Assembly: GCA_030432015.1 (NCBI GenBank)
Contig: JAUIHJ010000494.1
Span: forward strand, 1 to 6,445
Direction: 5' to 3'
DNA length: 6,445 bases
Source: a bacterium
GTDB lineage: Bacteria; Planctomycetota; Planctomycetia; Pirellulales; Pirellulaceae
Positions 3,601 through 6,445 of the stretch are shown here, in pieces (position 1 is the stretch's first letter; every line of letters starts with the position of its first letter). Under the pieces are notes generated by a model. It was given only the letters and a program-made list of their open reading frames with translations. It was not told where the DNA came from and ran no database searches. The position numbers and the translations under genes are program-made.

Positions 3601-6445
3601 ATCGGCGGAAATGGTGACGACACCTATATCTTTGCGGCCGGTGGAAGCGTCACTGGGATCGTGGACGGTCAGGGGGGGAATGATACGCTTGACTTCTCGC
3701 TCGTTCAATCACAGGAAGTCGCTCTATCAGGAATTGGATCCGACGACGGCTTCGATGGCACTTCAGTCGGTGCCATTGGTGGATCGTTCTTCAACATCAA
3801 CGCGATCATTGGAAGTGTGTCGTCATCCGACAAACTAGCGGGGCTCGACAATAATGCTGATTGGACCGTCGAATTAGGAACGAGCCAATATGCGCTGCCG
3901 GCGATTGGTCGCAATCTGTCGTTCGCGAATTTCGATTTGCTGGTTGGCGGGGCGATGGTCGATTCGTTCAACATTCGCAGTACGGGAAACGCTCTGGAAG
4001 TTCAAGGCAACGCGGGGAATGATCTCTTCCTGGTCGGCTGGAACGCGTGCAATGAGAACAGCGACGGAGCCGTCGGAGAAATCGGCGGAACACTCTTGCT
4101 GCTGGGCGGTGACGGGACTGATAGCTTCAGTGTCCGACCGAGTGCATCGGCTGAGATTCTAATTGATGGTGGCTTGCCTGTTGATGGTGAAGCGGGTGTC
4201 CCACCCGGAGATATTCTCGCCGTCGACTTGATTGAACACGGTGCCTCCAGCATTCCACGAAACGCTTCATCAGGGACCATTAGCACACCGGAAAACGAAC
4301 CGGTGCGGTTCACCAGCATCGAGACGTTGATCGTGTCGGATCGGTTTGAGATCAACGAGTCGCTGGAACAAGCCACGGTTCTTGGCTCGGACCCATTCGT
4401 TACGCTGCGTGATCTCAGCATCCACAGCGGTTGCGATGTCGATTTCTTTCGAGTGACAGGACACGATACCGGCAAGCTCCTCATCAATTCGCTTTTCGAC
4501 AGCCAAGTCGGCAATCTGGATATTGAGTTATATGACACAAGCGGAAACAAGATTGCGGAGGCTACGAGCGACGGTGATAACGAAACACTTACCGTGCCGG
4601 TCGTCGGTCAGGAAGTGTACTTTGTAAAAGTCTTTGGTCGCGATGGAAATGTTGCCAACTACTCCCTTGAGATCGAGAATTTTCCGGCCCCGGTTCCGTC
4701 GGGAATCCGTCTCGACCCCGACAGTGATACAGGCGTGAAAAGCGATGACAACTACACCGCGGACACCACGCCGCGGTTTATCGTTCAAGCGGACCTAAGA
4801 GGTTTCGCAGGCATGGGGATTTCAATCTTCGACGCGGCGGACGCCAATGCGGCCACGCATGACGGCGCCGCTGTCCGCGTGGTCATCACGAATTCCGCAA
4901 CTGGTGTCTCTAGCCAAGCCTTCGCAAATCCAATCGGAAGCAGCGACCACTTGTTCGAATTGACTCCCCTGGGACCGATTCCCGAAGGTGTTTACTTCGC
5001 CGCAGCTGCCGTCGAGATCTTCGATCTCCAAGCGAACGGAAGCGGAAACCCAGACCCCGTGACGGGCGAGACGCAGTTGTCCGAGCCATTATGGTTCACA
5101 ATTGATACGACCTCGCCCGAAAAGTCGTTTGGTGCTCCCAATGTCACCAACGATGGATTGCATCCCGATAGCGACCGTGGCGTCCCCGGAATCGCGGTCA
5201 CAACCGGCGATCGTATTACCAATGACACCACGCCGACTTTCTGGGGCCGCACAGAACCTGACGCGATCGTGCGCGCGTTTGTCACAAACGCGGCAAATGG
5301 CTTAGTACAGATTGGTCAGACGGCTGCCCTGTCAGCGAGCACCTCCGACGGCAACGCCGGTCAATGGGAAATAACATCGACAATCAGCATGAACGATCCG
5401 TCACTCGGCTTCGATCCAATCGACGGCGCGCGGCGCGTCTTCATAACGTCCGAGGACATCGCAGGGAACTTCGTGCCGATTGACCTCGGAAACCCAACCG
5501 GTATGCCAGAAATGGTCCTGGACATCTTCATCGATACGCAAGGCCCACAGATCACCAGCGTCGAGATAACCGGGTCCCCTGACTACAACCTATTCGCCAA
5601 GGTGCGCGACGGCAGCCAGAGTGTCACCCCGGCTATTGGAAGTCTGACGATCAACGTAGAAGATCTTCCCGCGCGGACGGCGGCCTTCTTGTACAACGCA
5701 GTCGAAGACCGCGGCACCAACAACAACCCGAGCGGCAATCCAGGCAATTACACCTTGATCGGCGACTCCGTCGGAGCGATCTCGATATCGAATGTCGTGG
5801 TCACCAATATTCCGCCAACTGCGAACGCCCCCACCACGGCCACGATCGAATTGCAATTCACGGCTCCTTTGGCAGACGATCGATACACGCTAACCGTGTC
5901 GGATGCAATTGTCGACCCTGCGGGCAATCGTCTGGACGGTGAAAGCAACGCCTTTGAACCCCAACAGGATCCGTCCTTTCCGACCGGTGACGGGGTCGCT
6001 GGCGGCGACTTCGTTGCCCGTTTCACCGTCGATACGCGCGCTGAGCTCGGCGTCTGGGCCGCGGGCAGTGTGTATGTGGATACCAACGGGAATTTCGGTT
6101 TCGATCCCGCGAACAAGGACAACGACAACACGAACGAAGACATCACGTATGTGCTGGGCTTCACCAGCGACAATGTCTTTGCCGGCAATTTCGCCGCCGA
6201 TGTCGGCGACACGGCCGATGGCTTCGACAAGCTGGCCGCCTATGGCCGCGTGGCCGGCGCGTCGCGCTGGTTGATCGACACCGACAACAACGGGGTCCCC
6301 AACCTGGTGGTCGCCGATCCGTTCGCGATCAATGGGCTCCCGATTGCCGGCAACTTCGATGGCAACTTGACCAATGGCGACGAGGTTGGTCTCAAGAATG
6401 GTGTCAACTGGCATCTGGATACATCCCATAACTTCAACGTTGACA
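646..6445 (+). CDS. Giant modular surface/secreted protein, LEPR-XLL type, with RTX-like, PPC-like, Ig-like and FG-GAP-like modules (3' end outside window)
   Basis: The frame from ATG 646 is open for 1933 codons to the window edge, with no stop. The N-terminus is basic (RKRR at residues 23-26) and followed by FEPLEDRRMLA (29-39), the planctomycete LEPR-XLL-type motif of long exported proteins. After it come RTX nonapeptides (148-177), a large non-repetitive segment with enzyme-like features (about 212-833), a second RTX-like block (866-1163), a PPC-like domain (1236-1345), three Ig-like domains (1354-1770) and FG-GAP/VCBS-like repeats (1788 onward). Aspartate and glycine dominate, and calcium-loop patterns (DDDGNGQID, DTNGNFGFD, DTDNNG) recur, suggesting calcium-dependent folding outside the cytoplasm. 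Only six cysteines occur: 306, 309, 665, 678, 1135 and 1263. No classical hydrophobic signal peptide is visible. The likely role is a cell-surface, adhesive or matrix protein carrying an internal globular domain; this is inference. The C-terminus, where an anchor or secretion signal may sit, is not in view. Confidence 0.93.
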   Translation, partial: MMTKNSTKRPLHSQTRATAEAWRKRRLFFEPLEDRRMLAVVTYDAMDLALTFEADAGESDNVMITGDTNAETLSIQVNNGDTIALAGDAAANGAFALSTTNVADDTLTIDLSAADVDTFVVNAGNLDDSLDASSLQIGVIDVSLTLNGGPDNDVLIGSPGRDIFVGGSGNDQFTGGDALDEKFIDAWLATGGEAGEFGAPTDSVKPGTGSVESQRFEGGLLYDSPDTGLLVVPFHLPAEARSEFDEAYDPVRAEFLERFFFNGFIAERIIDENGEQSIKFGDQTKHMGDALLTFSQEATILQNAGCGACDPVHSENVVQIILNAFEQLEHEAELEVYDRDDRGFFLRDFIGDGLGPDGKPGAAGVDDDGNGQIDDFAEFQFPNTDDVNGTVNQIRHRQGIPLIYGDRINGVDYRAGILGKPGRTQAHVNPAPSPDQVSHMMLGWWAITRFSTRSENVAQAKAQARDVISWWKGVHYEMPSINTVNISDGRGRDARLNAGFLSHMADAVTGDGYFHRLDNTIGIGVIDIDSIIDVTKQAVQTTVDVATLGLSSKVRDLFNADPIGALFDGIKSQLPGEIPINLPVAISHEILLTMLDNDELIAALATGTVSGLLTGVPVPIPVPLVEPGLSGEINLNHFLPTPVRAVFNEIRFRVPTGFDLGGLRCTGDEIKVLGETVCKNGAYKFVAPSVQSEVRSVSDLLGEIKIDIPGESPVPPFAKSLAFVMMSFDSDLRIDVRFHELAMADQNAGLAGDQPNVWAAILRPAILPGPLTPREASAIPIAEGIAASAPLVGPHSADPNGWSTKNRWETAVMDTSTNEEFNGIDFLSLETLIQSEGLGRTISSSQPTVELVPNANDPSLLDLQVRGTDNDEMFTLRRVGNKIEVLIDGNSEGLFEPTGEIFVQGRDGDDEITIDGDLELPTNVFGEGDDDTLNLTNGAVDGVNYVGGDGSDTLVADDVLNKWRITGPNSGILSDPTIFSQVENLIGGNGDDTYIFAAGGSVTGIVDGQGGNDTLDFSLVQSQEVALSGIGSDDGFDGTSVGAIGGSFFNINAIIGSVSSSDKLAGLDNNADWTVELGTSQYALPAIGRNLSFANFDLLVGGAMVDSFNIRSTGNALEVQGNAGNDLFLVGWNACNENSDGAVGEIGGTLLLLGGDGTDSFSVRPSASAEILIDGGLPVDGEAGVPPGDILAVDLIEHGASSIPRNASSGTISTPENEPVRFTSIETLIVSDRFEINESLEQATVLGSDPFVTLRDLSIHSGCDVDFFRVTGHDTGKLLINSLFDSQVGNLDIELYDTSGNKIAEATSDGDNETLTVPVVGQEVYFVKVFGRDGNVANYSLEIENFPAPVPSGIRLDPDSDTGVKSDDNYTADTTPRFIVQADLRGFAGMGISIFDAADANAATHDGAAVRVVITNSATGVSSQAFANPIGSSDHLFELTPLGPIPEGVYFAAAAVEIFDLQANGSGNPDPVTGETQLSEPLWFTIDTTSPEKSFGAPNVTNDGLHPDSDRGVPGIAVTTGDRITNDTTPTFWGRTEPDAIVRAFVTNAANGLVQIGQTAALSASTSDGNAGQWEITSTISMNDPSLGFDPIDGARRVFITSEDIAGNFVPIDLGNPTGMPEMVLDIFIDTQGPQITSVEITGSPDYNLFAKVRDGSQSVTPAIGSLTINVEDLPARTAAFLYNAVEDRGTNNNPSGNPGNYTLIGDSVGAISISNVVVTNIPPTANAPTTATIELQFTAPLADDRYTLTVSDAIVDPAGNRLDGESNAFEPQQDPSFPTGDGVAGGDFVARFTVDTRAELGVWAAGSVYVDTNGNFGFDPANKDNDNTNEDITYVLGFTSDNVFAGNFAADVGDTADGFDKLAAYGRVAGASRWLIDTDNNGVPNLVVADPFAINGLPIAGNFDGNLTNGDEVGLKNGVNWHLDTSHNFNVD
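730..762 (+). other. LEPR-XLL-type N-terminal motif (residues 29-39)
   Basis: Residues 29-39 read FEPLEDRRMLA, directly after the basic patch RKRRLF. The same arrangement (basic stretch, L/FEPLExRxLL or LEDRRML, then a beta-rich extracellular region) is characteristic of many large planctomycete proteins and is taken to be part of their export or processing signal, though its mechanism is not established. Here it replaces an ordinary Sec signal peptide: there is no hydrophobic run of 10 or more residues in the first 60. Confidence 0.85.
1087..1176 (+). other. RTX-like calcium-binding nonapeptide repeats, block 1 (residues 148-177)
   Basis: Three consecutive units follow the GGxGxDxUx pattern: GGPDNDVLI, GSPGRDIFV and GGSGNDQFT, then GGD. 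In the hemolysin-type family such units bind calcium and fold as a parallel beta roll. Three units form only a short roll, here acting as a bridge between the N-terminal beta stretch and the following globular segment. The usual RTX position is C-terminal, so this placement suggests a structural rather than a secretion-signal role. Confidence 0.8.
1279..3144 (+). other. Large embedded globular domain of unknown family, enzyme-like (residues ~212-833)
   Basis: This segment lacks the Asp/Gly repeats found on either side and is richer in aromatic, histidine and helix-forming residues. Landmarks are KHMGDALLTFSQEA (285-298), CGAC (306-309), DRGFFLRDFIGDG (341-353), a calcium-loop-like DDDGNGQID (366-374), SPDQVSHMMLGWWAI (433-447), ISWW (468-471), PVPIPVP (617-623), a possible disulfide pair C665/C678, and NRW...EEFNGIDF (806-826). 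The helical pieces with GD-x-LL and DQ-x(5)-LG, a late NRW and an E-[FY]-NG-[IL]-D ending remind me of alpha/alpha-toroid proteins annotated as hypothetical in other bacteria, but this is from memory and I cannot name a family. Function and boundaries are uncertain. Confidence 0.45.
3241..4134 (+). other. Degenerate RTX-like repeat block 2 (residues 866-1163)
   Basis: Imperfect repeats recur: RGTDNDEMF, QGRDGDDEI, GEGDDDTLNL, GGDGSDTLV, GGNGDDTYIF, GQGGNDTLDF, GNAGNDLFLV and GGDGTDSFSV. A middle stretch, KWRITGPNSGIL then FSQVENLIGGNGDDTY (about 957-994), is the standard NSG/F-x-x-VENL beta-helix unit seen in large planctomycete and cyanobacterial surface proteins. The spacing is too irregular for a pure RTX roll, so a long beta helix with calcium sites is more likely. 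A run of seven G at 3672-3678 lies within it. Confidence 0.75.
4351..4680 (+). other. PPC-like beta domain (residues ~1236-1345)
   Basis: The pattern DVDFFRVTGHDTGKLLINS ... LDIELYDTSGNKIAEA ... EVYFVKVFGRDGNVANYSLEI follows the bacterial pre-peptidase C-terminal (PPC) fold: a D-x-D-x-F/Y start, a central D-x-x-L-x-LYD strand, and a final Y-F-V-K-V ... Y-x-L-x-I strand pair. These jelly-roll domains sit beside catalytic or adhesive modules in secreted proteins and often bind polymers. C1263 near the start is one of only six cysteines in the visible protein. Confidence 0.65.
4705..5535 (+). other. Two tandem Ig-like domains (residues ~1354-1487 and ~1503-1630)
   Basis: Both begin with the same signature: LDPDSDTGVKSDDNYTADTTP (1356 onward) and LHPDSDRGVPGI ... 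GDRITNDTTPTFWG (1505 onward), the calcium-linker and first-strand pattern of bacterial Ig-like (Big) domains. Both close with an IDT strand (WFTIDTTSP near 1484-1491 and IFIDTQGP near 1627-1634). The DNA gacaccacgccg is identical at 4762-4773 and 5224-5235. The first copy is divergent, with an alanine-rich insertion around 1395-1407. A role as stalk or spacer is inferred. Confidence 0.7.
5530..5955 (+). other. Third Ig-like (SbsA/Big-type) domain (residues ~1629-1770)
   Basis: The segment opens with GPQITSVEITGSP and ends with LADDRYTLTVSDAIVDPAGN (1742-1761), which matches the last strands of SbsA-like Ig domains, where L-x-x-G/D-x-YTLTV is followed by DxxGN. In planctomycete proteins this type commonly precedes FG-GAP-like repeats, as it does here. 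Confidence 0.6.
6007..6445 (+). other. FG-GAP/VCBS-like repeats (residues ~1788-1933, continuing beyond window)
   Basis: Recurring units combine AGNF (1846-1849 and 1901-1904, 55 residues apart) with a W-x-[LI]-DT motif (RWLIDTDNNG at 1874-1883, NWHLDT at 1921-1926) and an earlier VYVDTNGNFGFD (1809-1820). The aspartate-rich turns resemble the calcium loops of FG-GAP blades in seven-bladed propellers. The number of blades cannot be counted because the gene continues past the right edge. Confidence 0.6.

Noticed and set aside
4002..4550. 182-codon - strand ORF
   Set aside because: Lies entirely antisense to the giant frame. Its Ser/Pro/Arg-rich translation is the usual mirror of Asp/Gly-rich repeats, with no independent motif.
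5748..6429. Two overlapping - strand ORFs (5748-6230 and 5890-6429), the second Val/Ile/Gly-rich
   Set aside because: Both are antisense shadows of the FG-GAP-like coding region. The forward frame has clear domain patterns and no stop.

Overview
The window most probably comes from a planctomycete (Pirellulales/Rhodopirellula-like). The main evidence is the start of one very large protein. It has a basic N-terminus followed by FEPLEDRRMLA, the LEPR-XLL-type N-terminal motif typical of giant planctomycete surface or secreted proteins. Downstream modules (RTX-like calcium repeats, a PPC-like domain, Ig-like domains, FG-GAP/VCBS-like repeats) fit the same class. The lineage is inferred from protein style, not from a marker gene.

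Layout. Bases 1-130 hold the last 42 codons of an unidentified + strand gene. Bases 131-645 are a 515-base intergenic region with no convincing gene. It contains nested palindromes (341-361), three perfect tandem copies of GATTCGC (487-507), a short GC hairpin (573-584), weak promoter-like hexamers and a good ribosome binding site. From 646 to the end of the window a single reading frame stays open for 1933 codons and runs off the right edge without a stop. I translated it line by line and found no in-frame stop. Because it is unterminated here, it is easy to miss in a listing of closed ORFs. The closed ORFs inside it, on both strands, are shadows.

The giant protein, in order (approximate residues): basic N-terminus and LEPR-XLL-type motif (1-39); beta-rich stretch (40-145); three clean RTX-type nonapeptides (148-177); a large non-repetitive, partly helical segment with enzyme-like character and a calcium-loop-like sequence (about 212-833); a second, degenerate RTX-like block (866-1163); a PPC-like beta domain (1236-1345); two Ig-like domains sharing a DPDSD/DTTP signature (1354-1630); a third, SbsA/Big-like domain (1629-1770); and FG-GAP/VCBS-like repeats (1788-1933 and onward).

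Overall this looks like a long, acidic, probably calcium-stabilised extracellular protein in which beta modules carry one internal globular cargo domain. That cargo domain (1279-3144) is the best candidate for something undescribed. The upstream gene ends 515 bases earlier, so the giant gene is probably transcribed on its own. I see no RNA gene, CRISPR array, insertion sequence, attachment site or origin.
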